A stretch of 64,000 bases of DNA from Sepioteuthis lessoniana. Its lineage: Eukaryota > Mollusca > Cephalopoda > Myopsida > Loliginidae. The stretch is from assembly GCA_963585895.1 (NCBI GenBank), contig CAUZXS010005795.1, positions 67,001-131,000 on the forward strand. Direction: 5' to 3'. Position numbers and translations under genes: made by a program. Position 1 is the first letter of the stretch. Each line of letters begins with the position of its first letter. The notes under the pieces were generated by a model. That model was not told the DNA's origin. It saw only the letters and a program-made list of their open reading frames with translations, and searched no databases. Below, piece by piece: positions 1-11,934 of the stretch.

Positions 1-2590
1 CTAGATCTTGATACAGTTCCTTTTGAAACCGAGAAAGGTCACTGGACCCAGGAAAGTTGAGAAGGGCCTTACAGCATTCGCAGACAAGCCGTGCTTCACC
101 CCTCAGCTTACATTGACCTTTCAGCTCTGGGGTCTGACTTGTGATGAGGAACAGTATCGTTTGCCTTTCGTCTCCACACTGTGTCCTTCGACAAGGATTG
201 GGCCCAGTAAGCCAGTCTTTCAGTGAACCAGTGGTTCTCCAGATCAGGCATACCTAGACCCCCATTATGCATTCATTGATAACAGACCTGTTTATAGACC
301 ATCACCCTTCAGCTTCCCTAAAGTAATTTGGAGAGGGATCGTTGTAGTGCTCACTGATGATTCTTAGGCAGAGAAGGTACAGACAAATGATAAAAGATCA
401 AGGGAAGATGTACATAGTGCACACCTCCACTCTGCCCTTTAAGGACAACTGCCTTCAAAGCCAGGTACCCACATGGGTCTGTACCTCCAACCAATTTTGC
501 TTTAGTTAGAGGCTGAACCCAAACCACGGGTCTGTCACTCTAGCAAAAAAGATCAGGTAGGGGAATACCACCCCTCTAGGAACCTAGCTGCAAACCTTCG
601 CTCTTATCAAAGTTGATCTTGGCCCTTGCTATCTGCTCGTACTTTGCAACTGCCTTCTTAACAGCCTTTATGTCCATATGGTGGGTCACAAAGACAGTGA
701 TATCATCGGCATATGCGAATACCTTTGCCGAAAGGGTGCCAAAGCAAGGTCATGGAGACAAGAGGCAATCCTGCCGGACCAACCACTTGATTGTGAAAGC
801 CCCTGAGTTCTTCCCATTCACCTGCACCACTGCCTATGGTTTGTAGTACATCATTCTAATCCATTTGTGGAACTCCAGTTTAAATCCAGCGTTTTCCAAA
901 ACAGTCACTGAGAACCGATAGTCAACCCTATTGAAGGCCCTCGATAGATCTAAATTGATCAGCGCAGCTTCAGTGCTGTTTCCTATTCCTTCTAGGACCT
1001 CACACACCAAATGTAAGTTGTTTTGAATGGATCTTCCCTTCACAGCGTAGTTCTGCTCAGGTCAGATCAGATTGCTTATGACAAGCTGCAAATGGTTCAC
1101 TAAGACCCAGGCCAAAATCTTTAACTCTATGCTAAGCAGAGTTATGGGCTGGTAGTTATTAAGTCCCTCCCAAACATGCCTGCCACCTTTCTTCAGCAAT
1201 GTGATCACACCCTTTGTAACGCTACTAGGGATGGCTCCCTGGGCAAATTAATGGTTGAACACATCTGTCAGAATAGGCACAAACATATGTGGAAGCTTCA
1301 AGTACACTTCGTAGGGTAAACCATCTAGTCTTGGTAATTTGTTGAGGCCAACCTGCTTCAACGCTTCATGGATTTTGCATTCAGTAACCAAACCCTCGCA
1401 GCAGGCCACTTCCACCACCTGAAGGTAAGGGAAGTCATCTAAATAGCTACGAAACTCCTGAACCAGGATGTCAGGACAGTGAGCAAAGCAATCATGGAAG
1501 TGCGCCTGAAAAGCCTCATACATCTCACAATCCGACCAGAGTATATGCCAGTCCGAGGACTTGAATGATTCGATCTATCGAAAAAATTTTCACACTTCTT
1601 CCTCCTGTGTGGACACATTGCATTTCATGGCTTTGTTAAGAATTCTATTTAATCTAGATCTAACTACATATCTCTTGTAGTGCTCACAAACCTCATGCTC
1701 AAGCTCTTGTCTAGCTAATTCTATGGCTAGGAAATCCCCACTCCACAACACAAAAAGCTTATCTTTTAAGGATTTTGCCTCCTTGGTTCTATCTAAGTTG
1801 AGCTGGTGACCATATTTGATGGTGAAATCTCTAATTCCCATCACTTATTCCCAGTAACCGCCCCCATAACGTTCACTGAACTAGGGATTCCAGCTGGTCC
1901 CAAAAGTCCCTTATCTCCAGTAAGGAGGTATTGAACTTCCAGTAGCTGGCTAGACTAGGCCTATTAGCTTGCCACAGACTGACCCTAACAAGTCTATGGT
2001 CAGTCTGCTCTACATAGTGGAATGTGGGACATGTAATAAAATGAGTGTCAACTCTTCTAACACTGTCCAGATATGAACTAAAATGGGCAGAGGGTGAACT
2101 CACTTGCTAAGTCCACATCTCCCTCCCTGGGTGATCCAGACAAAACCAGTCAACCAAATCATGGCAAGCCATAAAATCAATCAGGCTGCTTTCACACCTT
2201 CTTGACCCTCTATCTCCCCTTTTCTATCTATCTTGGGATCAAAGATTGCATTCCAATCACCCATTAACACTATCTGTTTTGGATTGTCAAGGAATAGCAC
2301 TAACTGTCAACAAAAGGAGACCCTCTCTACAGCAATATTGGGCACATAAACTGCAACCACCTGGAACTCGAAACTTTTAATAGCAACATCAGCCACAACC
2401 AGTTAGCCCCCGTCAGCTGCAAGAACAAAATTTACACCAGCATTAAGGCTGTGTCCAATTAGCAAAGAGACCCAATGCTGCTATAGCTGCCAAATGCTGA
2501 AAGGACGACATAGTCATCCGCCAGCAACTGACAGTCCGCAGCAGGGACTCTGTGTATGATTTCAAATCCATACAGATGAACGTGCCACCT
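1..2590 (-). mobile_element. Tx1-like LINE, endonuclease plus reverse transcriptase, degraded
   Basis: Non-LTR retrotransposon read leftwards; it probably continues past the window start. From the 5' side (high coordinates): an AP-type endonuclease with VVAVYVPN near 2,340-2,370, GDWNAIFDP near 2,230-2,265 and TDHRLV near 1,995-2,010; then a pre-RT segment with a DGLP motif near 1,310-1,330; then RT motif A (NLDLSRAFNRVDYR, about 915-960) and the catalytic box FAYADD at 702-719, followed by AKINFDKSEGLQ near 590-630. The order EN-RT, the VYVPN/GDWN pair and the AKINxxKSEGL motif after YADD are typical of the Tx1 branch of L1-like LINEs. The frame is broken in many places, so this is a dead copy. 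No ORF1 was recognised upstream. The element class is secure; the exact clade is a judgement from motifs. Confidence 0.88.
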
Positions 2591-3134
2591 AGACTAATTC
2601 AGGAACTTAAAACTCGGCCATAACATTATGGAAGCAATCAAAAACATTTCAAATGATTCAAGAAATTTTGCTATAGTTGCATAAAATCTTGATGATTTGG
2701 CAAAGTCAAATAGTCTTAAAACTGTGGATTACAAGGCTAAGCTCCAAGCTATAAAGGCAAATTCACTGAGTAGCACTTGGACTGTATCAGACTAGCTTGG
2801 CATCTCATAATCTAGTGTGATTTGTGATCATTACAACCTCACCCAAAACATCCACAGTTGTTGAACTGTGTTTCATTTTACCAAAAATATTACAAAACTT
2901 TTGAGTTGTCCTAATATAGTTTTATTTCATATCAAAAGTTTCAGAGGTTTTTTGTCAATGTAAAACTCGCTGGAATAAATGAATATTAATGGGACTATTT
3001 TAAAGAAAATGATCATTTCATTTATTGGTCAACTGTTTTGGTAAATACAGCTTAAATCCTGATATTTTTTAATCTCAAAGTAATATTTTTATAAGTGATA
3101 TATATATGGTTTTTGGTCATAGAAGCACTACTCA
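2591..3134. other. No recognised gene; weak degenerate plus-strand frame
   Basis: AT-rich stretch upstream of the Tx1-like LINE. From about 2,620 to 2,800 the plus strand has a coding-looking run (MEAIKNISNDSRNF early, VDYKAKLQAIKANS later) with one internal stop and no splice or start context. I do not recognise the protein. It could be a host or transposon pseudogene fragment or chance. The rest to 3,134 holds nothing identifiable. Confidence 0.35.
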
Positions 3135-3405
3135 TGTTGTGTGTCTTGGGCAGAAATAGTCTGGTCTAGCTAATCCCTCTCCAGAATCACAACAGGTTTG
3201 AATCCAGAGTTTTTCTTCAAGACTAGTTGGTCTACCAAGATTAAAGAGCCCAATGTACCCTACAGTTTACCCATAGCTAAAGAGAGAATAGTTGGATTCA
3301 TACCTTTCCCAAAGGTATCAGCATGATATCAAATGCAAACAGCTTCATTCAGGATTGGAACTCAAGTAATCAAGTTCGTTTCCTATGATAAACTGTAAAT
3401 TTTTG
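3135..3405 (-). repeat. SINE family A copy
   Basis: Minus-strand copy of a roughly 270-bp tRNA-derived repeat found about ten times in this window. Shared blocks, read on the plus strand: a 'gaatccagagtttttct' block, 'ctagttggtctaccaag', 'aaagagcccaatgtaccct', 'tttacccatagctaaag', and near the high-coordinate end 'aggattggaactcaag'. The last is the reverse complement of a pol III B-box-like segment, which places the tRNA-like head at the right end. Identity to other copies looks about 75-80% by eye. Confidence 0.7.
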
Positions 3406-4124
3406 ACTTCTATAAATTATTGAAGACTACCTTCTTAGATACAGACCTGTTAGGGAAATTTTAGGCGTGAATTTTAAATTCATTCATTTTTTTTTTTTTT
3501 TTTTTTTTTTTTACTCATCTTAGCATACTCTTTAAAAATCTTTTACAGAAAAGTAAATTTTACTTTTTTTTTGTGATGTTTGTTCCATTGATCTAAGATT
3601 TTGTTTCTTCTACTAAATTTCTTTTCTTATTTTTAAACATAATGATTCTTTTGTATCATGTTTTGAGTTGATTGGTTTTACTCAATTTGCTGAAAGTTAT
3701 TGCTGAATTTGAAATATACATTCAACACAGCTGATGTTTAATTGGAAAAAAGGTGCCGCAGAAAATGAATAATGGGCCCCTGAAATTCATTGCAATGGTG
3801 CAAGCATGTTTTAGGAATGGTTTTGAAGTAAGATACAGCACAAACAAGTTAACTTATTTAAAAAAAAAGAAAAAAAGTGAATCAGTCATTTCATTTGAAT
3901 GTTGAACATGGGAGAAGAAAATTTTTACTGGAGAAGGATATTTATGATTTGGTTGCATGACAACACCTTTTCTCATTGTAGGTCTTGTTCTACCTATAGT
4001 ATGTTTTCCAAAATTGTCACCATATGATTATCACTTGTTATGTTCTCAAGTTGTCTGTAGTTCACCTTCTAGAATATGCCCACTGCATAATTCAAGACTC
4101 TATTGCTTATAAAAAATTGATACC
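3406..4124. other. AT-rich, no gene seen
   Basis: Contains an uninterrupted poly-T run at about 3,487-3,512 and no motif, coding signal or repeat that I can assign. The poly-T could be the tail of an unrecognised minus-strand retroposon. Confidence 0.4.
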
Positions 4125-4535
4125 CTGGATATGAAACTAAACTGCATTAGGTGGTGAGGCTCCAATTTTGAACCTTTTGTGGAGTATAGATTTCCTTTCA
4201 TTGCTATTACTCCCAAGTCCACTCTGAACCAGAATAGTAGTATCTGTTCAGATTACATTCATGGGATAAATAGATCAGTTTGAGATGATGAAGTTACTTG
4301 TTTAAAATAATTTTCACACCTAGGATTCAGAGATAAAATCAACAAAGTCTATTATACATGCAAGATTTTATGATCATACTGAACCACACCGTGTTTGTCT
4401 ATCTTTTCTTTTTTTATAGCCTGATAAGATACATTTTTGTACCATAAATAATTGTAGATCATAAATGCTAAACTAAGTTTGGCATAAAATGACCCAACAA
4501 GGGTTGATGCGCTATCCAACCAACCATGCTCAGTA
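4125..4535 (+). repeat. Family B repeat, 5'-truncated copy
   Basis: Plus-strand copy of the most abundant repeat family in the window (about ten copies). Diagnostic blocks: 'ggtgaggctccaatttt', 'tggagtatagatttccttt', 'attgctattactcccaagtc', 'cactctgaaccag', then a 3' block 'ttggcataaaatgaccca' with 'agggttgatgc' and a CCAACCAACC end at 4,515-4,530. No protein-coding capacity is apparent. The 3' tail is shared with SINE family C (33.4 and 47.4 kb). Confidence 0.72.
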
Positions 4536-5561
4536 GTTCCATCAAGGTGAAGTTATCAAAAAAAAATTCCTTGAAGAATTCATTGAATGAGAACAATAAT
4601 CAAACTTTTATAAAATTCACAATTTATTTGAAATGTAGCATAAGGTTACGCATAACCATGAAAATTACCTTAATGATTTAACAATGCTATGGATATATAT
4701 AAATAAAAGATTTTGAAAAATGCTGAAAACGTTCGCATGGACTTAACACCATTGTTAATAATATTATTAAAACTTGTTTAATATATATAACACTGTTGGT
4801 GCTAACTTAGTAAAAAGGTGTTTTTTCTTCAGGATGTTAAGATAAAATAGAGATGACTCACAATGGTAAATGAAATGAGAATTATCCATTGATCACTCTG
4901 CGGAATCTGTGTATGAAATACTGATGGACCATTCTTCTATTATCAGTTCATCCAAAAATGTGGTTTTACTATTATAAACAAATTACTTGTGTCATTCATT
5001 GGCTAAGTTTCACCATTAGTTATCATCACTGCTGATAGATTGACATTATTATCACATGTTCTATCCTGCTTTTTGTTTAAATGCTTTTTATTTTTTATAA
5101 TACTTGATGAGACAAGTGAATTTGTTTATTATTTGGCTTCTTCAGGTGTTAATATTTATTAGTTCTGTCTTTAGATATTGGTCTTTCCTAGAGTATGATA
5201 TTAGTAAAAGCTTACTACCTTCTGAGACAAATTGCAAAAGTCTGTTTTGCTTGATTGAAGAAAGATATTGTACTTTACTGATCATAGCAATTCATACTAT
5301 CATTTCTAATCTTAAGAAGTAAATGGTATATTTCTTACAGCAAAATTGGTTCCATCATGCAGTGTTTGGTTTTTGTTACAAGATAAAGTTATTACTGAGC
5401 TTATTAGTATGACATAAAATTATTTATCTTTCTTACTAGGTTCCTTATCAGCAGATTGAAAATTAGAATAAAGATTAGATAATTAAAGAAAAAAACAGTA
5501 GCTTTTTATCTTATAAAATAGATTCAATGTTTGAAAATGACAAATACAAATGCTAGTAACC
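4536..5561. other. AT-rich, no gene seen
   Basis: Roughly 1 kb of AT-rich sequence. The longest open frame here (5,104-5,322, plus) is hydrophobic by base composition, has no recognisable domain and is not supported as a gene. Confidence 0.4.
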
Positions 5562-5800
5562 CTTTCATCCTTTCTCCATGGAGATAATGTTGTGAGGATG
5601 ATGGCAATAAAGATGGAAATATTAAGAAAATCAAGGAGACTTGATTGTTAATCAAATATTCATTAGCTACAAGGATGTTTTTTCACATTTGCTTTCGTCC
5701 TTTCTATATGGAGATGATGGAAATAAACATGGAAATATTAAGAAAATCAAGGAGACTTGATTGTTAATCTCATATAATTTTCAAGGATGTTTTTAGCTGC
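5562..5800 (+). repeat. 116-bp direct tandem duplication
   Basis: A block repeats head-to-tail with a 116-bp offset: 'ggaaatattaagaaaatcaa' followed by the same 'ggagacttgattgttaatc' occurs at 5,615 and again at 5,731, with the preceding 'tttctccatggagat'/'tttctatatggagat' also duplicated. A fairly young local duplication, since the core is identical. Confidence 0.8.
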
Positions 5801-7433
5801 TTTCATCATTTCTATTTTGATGGATGAGGTATAAATAATTTTTTTTGTAATTAAAGTTCCTTTTTCTTTTCCTGTTATATGACATATGAACTTACACCCT
5901 AATTCTTAACTGCCAGACATAGACTGCTGTCAAAGGTATAATGTTATCTCTTTCTGAGATTTTGAAATATACTGAAAGTGTTTACAATAAAATAAGGCTT
6001 CAGCAATGTAGTCAGTATGGATTAACTTCATGTTGTGGACCAGTAAAAGGTCTGGAAGAATGACACGAACTTGTGATTATGTGAAACAAGTATATTGAAT
6101 GAAAGTATAAATAAAACATAGGTAAAAGAGTGTTAAGTGTCAGTCTGACTGCCAAAGTGTTAGGCTAGAGTTAACTTAACACCGAGATGAATATTCTCCC
6201 GGTATTCATAGTAACAGGAAGTGTTCATTATTGTCTGTAAGGTAGGTACCATTACACTTAGTGATTAGTACACTTAAAAAATTATGCCATAGAAATATGA
6301 ATGAAAGGTCATTGTTTTTGTACAAAGAGTATATGTGTTAGAAAAATGTCTTAGCATTGCATAGATAATGTATTTCCCTTTTAGTTAATGTGGATGAAAG
6401 TAAACTTATGTATACAGTTGTCCCTGGTACCACGGATTACCGATATGAAGGAACTGAAAATGCTTTTTTATCTTTATAAAAAAGAATTATTAAATTATTA
6501 CTGGCTGTCTCTGTTACCATAGAGTATTGTTGAGAAGGAATTAGTAAATGCTATGTTATCTTTATAAAAAAACAACTTTAGATGTTAAAATTCTTTCTAA
6601 AGGATGATTCTTATTTTTATCTTTTACTCTCTTTTTTTTTTATCATTGTTAATAATCATTTTCCTCTTTTTATTTCTTTTACATATGAGTCACATGTGTG
6701 GGCTTTTATAGTGGTTTAAAGTGGCTTTTGTATGAAGCAGTTAGTCATACTATATTTTTCTAAAGGAACTTAAATGTGAATTTAATCATGAATGTTTTAC
6801 ACTATCACCTGTGCCTGCAAAAAGGACTTACATGGTCACACATTACAGCATACAATAATCTTCTTTTCAAACTTCTGTATATCCACAGTCCCTACATCTT
6901 TTACTTTATTATTTTTTAAAAACTTACAGGACCTACTTCACACTAACTTTTCTGGTTGTAAACTGATACCCTGTGTCTGATCAACATAAAAACTTGAGAA
7001 CTATGTCCTCATATCATGCTACACTCAAAAACTTGTTCACAAAATAGTTGAATCATGAAAATAGGATGCCTTTAAGAGAATGTAAATTTTCTGCTTCCTT
7101 ATTGCAAACTATTTCTTCTTATTGTTTTAAAAAATGCTAAGTTTTTTAAAAGTATTTAATAAGTAACATTATTCTGAATAAAACTTTCTTTTATGAAATA
7201 ATCAAATGGTAACAATAACATTTGCAATTGGTATTTATCAAATTAAGTGTGACACAAAGAAAATAATTTTGCAACCAATAAGAAAACCACTTGATAGTGT
7301 TCTTAAAAACTAGTGTATAAAATCATTCTTGAGCATAAGCAAATGCTAACTTTGATAGTATATTGAATTATATATTGTTTGCAAAAATAGGAGAGACTTA
7401 TAAAAACAATTGATTGTTCTTCATAAAACCCTT
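5801..7433. other. AT-rich; weak local duplication, otherwise nothing
   Basis: No gene seen. A diverged local duplication lies at about 6,420-6,590: 'atctttataaaaaa' recurs after 'aatgc' at roughly 6,465 and 6,555, each preceded by 'gtccctggtaccac' and 'gtctctgttaccat'. A GC-richer patch at 6,010-6,260 has no assignment. Confidence 0.4.
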
Positions 7434-7708
7434 ATATCCTATGGTAATCAGCTCTCAGGGGACATAGCAGAGAAGGAAAGAATGTTCAATAATATTCTCA
7501 TATCCCAGCATATACACTGAGATCACAGAGGACATTGCATAGAAGAGAGTTGAATGTATTCAGTTAGATCTCTATATCCTAGCATGATGCAACCAGAACA
7601 TGGGATATTGCGTATAAGAGGGAAAAAGGTGTTCAATAATACTCCCATATCCCAGCATAATGCAAGTAGATCATGGAGGATATGACATAGAAAGGAACAG
7701 AGCATGCT
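7434..7708 (+). repeat. Four-copy minisatellite, about 73-bp unit
   Basis: Units begin with 'atatcc(c/t)a' at 7,434, 7,500, 7,574 and 7,647, giving spacings of 66, 74 and 73 bp. Common blocks are 'atatcccagcat', 'gaggacat(t)gcatagaa' and 'gttcaataatactcc'. Copies are clearly diverged from one another (about 75-85% by eye). Confidence 0.85.
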
Positions 7709-8529
7709 TGATTTTTTTTTCCTTATTTAAATGATATACATTGTTGTTTTAGATATGTCTGAAAATTTATAGAAGCTTAATCAATATACACCTGAGGTGA
7801 AAAAGTCAGATAATCATTTCTTTTTTATGGAATTCTTTTAAATATTAACTGAAAATGATGGAAAAATATTAACTTAAAAATACATGAGGTTTTACTATGC
7901 ATTTACACATAAGTCAGAATTATATGCATTTTCAGTTAATTACAAAGCACTTAAAGATATAGTTCTGTATGTTAACTTTTATGTTTGCTCTATATTTACA
8001 TATAAAATAGTTCTTAAAAACTGTTAAGTATTTAAGTTTTTGATTTTCCAATGAACTTGTCATCTTATCATATATTTCAAATTAATATGATTGAATTTAT
8101 TATTCATTATTGAGATCTTGTACCCTAACTTAGCATGTGAATTTCACAAAAAATTTCATTTCTTGTTCAATATGTTGTCTATAACACTTCATTCCTGAAA
8201 AGTTGTGAATACAACAAAGTGGCTGCATTTTGATCTTAGATTTCCCAGAGGTTATGTAAAACCAGCAAAATCTGGTGGTATTGTAAAATACTGCTAGGAT
8301 GCCCTGGGTAATGATATTTTGGTCCCAAAACTGTATATGATACCAGGATAAAGAAGTTTTGGATGCCTGCACAGTTTTTTTTTTTTTTTGCAGCAGTATG
8401 TGTACATATTTTTTTATTATGATGACTAAACAGTTTTTAGATTACTTATGTTCTATATATTTGCATCTGGGTTAGGTGAGAAAATAAAGTAATTTTTTTT
8501 TCATCAGTTAACTTTTACTGTGAATTGAA
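7709..8529. other. AT-rich, no gene seen
   Basis: Contains a poly-T run near 8,376-8,388. A minus-strand open frame at 8,130-8,372 has no recognisable domain and no supporting context. Confidence 0.4.
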
Positions 8530-8715
8530 TTACCATGACAACACTTGCACGCAACATACACAAACACTGGACAGCTGTTTTGCCCTTATTAGGTCTCATC
8601 AGCAGTGTATACTGTGATATCCCCCACTGGAGATCAAACCAGCAACCACAGAATGCAGAGCCAAAACTCTACCACTTACCACTGGTCCACATTGCACACA
8701 AGCGATGCCAAATTA
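8530..8715 (-). repeat. tRNA-derived SINE (family F)
   Basis: Read on the minus strand from 8,712 leftwards: 'tgtggaccagtggtaag' fits a pol III A box and 'ggtttgatctccagt' a B box, about 50 bp apart, followed by a body ending near 'cagtgtttgtgtatgttg'. The tRNA-like head and 185-bp length fit a SINE. It is the only copy of this family seen in the window. Confidence 0.7.
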
Positions 8716-9904
8716 ACTAGTCATGGTAATTGTGCTGACAATTAACCTGAATGTGTCTTGTAAGTTACATCCATACACTTTACAGAGGACACGGTCACCT
8801 CCAGAGCTATGTCTTCCCAAGAGGATTGAAAATACGCATCCATATACTTATTATAACCTCAGGGGCAAGGAAATAGATGTACATTTTTTGGTATCACTTG
8901 TGTGCAATGCGGATTTCAATCACAATATAATTCCTCTGCTTAAAAGAAAAAATGTACTTTTAACTTTTATTGATAAGACTTATGACATATATTGGAGGTG
9001 CAGGTGAGGTAATGGTCATGTTCATAGAAAAAAGACTGGGTAAGCCAGGTTCAAGTTCTGCACATGGGAGATTTCATTTCACCTTGCGCTATTACATGAA
9101 ATGTAAAAATCTATCTATCCTCCCCTATAGCTGCAAGTACTGAATGAAACAAGAAGGATGAGAAAGTTTCAAAAATTCCACTTCCACTGTTTCAAACTTG
9201 TTTAATGCAAGGCGAAAATTTATCCCCCTGAAAAAAAATTATATCAAGTCTATCTATCAAAATATTTATATTTTTTAGTTTATATCTACTTATTATGAAT
9301 ATTCCATAACATATCCATCTTTATCAATGTCAGCCTGTTTCTTTCCATCTCAGTCTATTTAATTCAACTATATGTTTATCTATCTTTCTAGGTATATATA
9401 AAAATGCAGCAGAATTATTTCAAATAAGGGATTTTCTAACTTTTCAGCAACAATCTGACTGAAAAAGGAGACCCATTGGTCTGTTTGATAATATTGTAGT
9501 TTGAAATGATACTAGATTCAACAATTCTAGCATTTTTTATTATGTATATAAACTGACATTTTGGAATCATTAAAATAAGTTGTAATTAGTTTCCTAATTA
9601 TGTTTAACCAAAACTTTTATTTATATTAGCTCTTTTTAAATCATTTTTCTGCTTGTAAATTCATTTCATAATATTATGAGAAGATTCACCTACATATTTT
9701 TTATTACAATCCAAACATGGAACTTCATATACTCCTGCTCTGGATTCAATGTGGTTATTGTTATTTTTATTATTAATTAAATTGCTAATTGTCTTTGAAG
9801 AGATCGTGACTGTTTTAATTCCAAAGTTGTTAAGTTTTTTTCAGTGATGTTTGTGATTGAATTGATTGGTAAATAATGTGTATCATATTATCATTTGAAA
9901 AATT
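8716..9904. other. AT-rich, no gene supported
   Basis: An open frame at 8,723-9,007 (plus, 94 residues) has no recognisable domain. A possible B-box-like 'ggttcaagttctgc' near 9,047 hints at another decayed tRNA-derived head, but no A box pairs with it convincingly. Nothing else is identifiable. Confidence 0.4.
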
Positions 9905-9957
9905 ATTGTCATGTATAAATATACATGTGTATAGGTTTCTATATACAGACAAATGTG

Positions 9958-9989
<32 letters not shown>

Positions 9990-10118
9990 CGCACACGTTT
10001 TTATGCATGAATATATATATTTTTATCCTCATATATATTTGTATATTTTTTATGTATATAAATATATATGTATATGTACATATATTTCTGCACAGACAAT
10101 TATGTATACATTTATATT

Positions 10119-10150
<32 letters not shown>

Positions 10151-10165
10151 TATATATAAACATTT
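9905..10165. repeat. Compound TA/TG/TATATG microsatellite block
   Basis: Interrupted runs of TA with TG, CA and TTTA variants over about 260 bp. The open frames through it on both strands (poly-Ile/Tyr/Thr/His) are artefacts of the repeat. Confidence 0.9.
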
Positions 10166-10204
10166 TTTTTATATATGCTTTTATTTATTATTCTAAATAT
10201 AAAT

Positions 10205-10710
10205 CTTCTGGAGCCACATTAAATATAAATCAGATTAAAAAACACAAGAAACTTAAATTTTTGATTCATCAAAATGACTTCTTTTGGCTGCTATTAATGC
10301 TTCACAGATTCTCAGCATTTTTTCCACCAAAGACTGGAGGTAGACTGAAAATATTTCTTCCTAGCTTTCTTGCTAGAGTTGTCAGAGGTGAACCACACTT
10401 TTGAGTTGTTTAGTTGACTGTTCAAGTTCATCTCATACCAGTTCAATGGGAATTAAGTATGCTGGTTATGCCAATCAAGACATAAGTTGAAGGATGTGCT
10501 GTTCCTCTTTGATTTTAATGTGCCTCTTCAGAGTTTACTTGAGTGTTTTAGGTACAAATCTTTGACAACCCACAAGCCACATTCCAGATGGGATTGCATA
10601 ATGCTGCAGATCCCTGACTTTGCAATTGGCAATAGCCCCCCTCCCAATACCATAACAGAACCTCTTTCATGCAGTTGGTGTGATACCAACTCTTTTCACC
10701 TTGTAGACCT
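10205..10710 (-). mobile_element. Tc1/mariner-type transposase remnant (C-terminal half)
   Basis: Translated in pieces on the minus strand, this matches the order of a Tc1-family transposase C-terminus: a GSVMV-like strand (about 10,640-10,665), a PSGM-like position rendered IPSGMW near 10,575-10,595, the KHSSKL box that follows the second catalytic Asp region near 10,535-10,550, a WHNQH segment in place of WPxQSPDLNP near 10,455-10,475, a W.EL-like helix and a final CEALIAAK-like helix near 10,270-10,300. Catalytic residues cannot be confirmed because the frame is heavily decayed. Terminal inverted repeats were not found at either side. It encoded a DDE cut-and-paste transposase and is now inactive. 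Confidence 0.72.
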
Positions 10711-10764
10711 TACTCTTTGACCCAAATATATATAAGGTAGAGGTACATAGCCATGAACCTAATA

Positions 10765-11175
10765 ATAGTATGGCCCAGTTGTCTGGGGCTGTAGAATACA
10801 CTGAGTGCATCTCTGCAGAACAGTAAATCTCCTCTGACTAGTGTCCTGGATATGACACTAAATAATCTGATGGTGAGGTTCCAGTAATGCTGAAGCTTTG
10901 GGGAATGTGGAGTACCCCTTTATTGCCATTGCTCTTAGGTCTACTCTGCCCCAGAGTGGTAGCACCTGGTAGGGTCCTATCTATGAGTCAAATAAAACTA
11001 AACTGTGTACTTATGCTAAACTAAATTGCTTGAAGTAGAACTGTTTATATGTGTAAAATGGTTTTGGTATTAAAACTTTTCAAATTTTCATCAAAATGAT
11101 TTAATTCAGCGTTAAATGACCCAAAAAGGATTGATACATTGTAAAACAAAATATCCAATCAACCAACCTAACAAT
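10765..11175 (+). repeat. Family B repeat copy
   Basis: Carries the 5' block 'agaatacactgagtgcatct', 'gatatgacactaaataatc', 'ggtgaggttccag', 'gaatgtggagtacccc', 'ctctgccccagagtggtag' and 'gggtcctatctatgagtc', then the 3' block 'ttaaatgacccaaaaagg' and a decayed CCAATCAACCAACC end. Shorter internally than the longest copies (25.6 and 54.5 kb). Confidence 0.75.
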
Positions 11176-11375
11176 AGAAATGTTTGTAGAAAGATAAAAA
11201 AGTATATGCAGGTTCCACACAATAACCTTTCAAAAAAAGATATTACAATCATAGTAGTTTTTAGCACCAAATATATTGACACAGAACTAGTTTATCTATG
11301 TGTGGGGAAATAAAAAAATTCTAGGTACAGATCTGAAATTAAAATGAGAGATAGTAAAAAATGCTGTAAATATAA

Positions 11376-11629
11376 AGTAAAGTTGGCGACCGTAGTTGAG
11401 GGCGACCAGAAGGCTCCCTTTTCAATAGTTACTACACCAAGGTGTATAAGAAAGACACTACTCCTATCCTTACATTGGTCCTCTTTACTCTTGATACATA
11501 CCTTATATTGCTGAGTGTTAAGCAAGGAGGTATCAAGTATCATTTTTAAAGTCTTTGGTATGACGTGACCTGGGATTGAACTCAGGTCTCCCGGACCATT
11601 GGTGAACACTCTACCCACTGGGCCAATGC
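11376..11629 (-). repeat. tRNA-derived SINE (family T)
   Basis: Minus-strand copy. Read from 11,629 leftwards: 'cattggcccagtgggtag' (A-box region), then 'gagttcaatcccaggt' (B box), then a body with 'agacttt', 'ttgatacctccttgctta', 'gtagtaactattgaaaagg' and the 3' tail 'ctacggtcgccaactttac'. It is one of six copies in the window. The overlapping minus-strand open frame 11,292-11,618 is a shadow of it. Confidence 0.85.
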
Positions 11630-11765
11630 ATGGAGGAGGAAACTTGCAATAGCTTCCTTCAATAACCCCAAGGAATTATCTAATCAAAGGTCCGAAATAC
11701 TTACTTTTTTCTTGTGGCCTCATGATCTGGTTTGGTGAAACCTCGGTAGATTTTTTTTTACTCTG

Positions 11766-11859
11766 TTGGCATTTATATTTATATATATGTATATATACAC
11801 AAATAAGGGACTACTGCCTTATATATATATTGTGATTTCATATATATATGAGTTTTTTT

Positions 11860-11914
<55 letters not shown>

Positions 11915-11934
11915 ATATATATATATATATAACC
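11766..11934. repeat. (TA)n with (TG)n core
   Basis: Imperfect TA/TTTATA followed by a long TA run at about 11,863-11,901, a short TG tract and a second TA run that ends against the 3' end of the adjacent LINE. Open frames here are repeat artefacts. Confidence 0.9.

Noticed and set aside
7434-7708. CRISPR-like or regularly spaced repeat array
   Set aside because: The roughly 73-bp units are continuous and diverged along their whole length, with no short conserved repeat alternating with unique spacers; it is a minisatellite.
9883-10404. Open frames up to 159 residues, rich in Ile/Tyr/Thr/His, on both strands
   Set aside because: They are translations of a TA/TG microsatellite block; the same artefact explains frames at 11.8, 17.6, 18.9, 34.7, 40.4, 47.3 and 59.8 kb.
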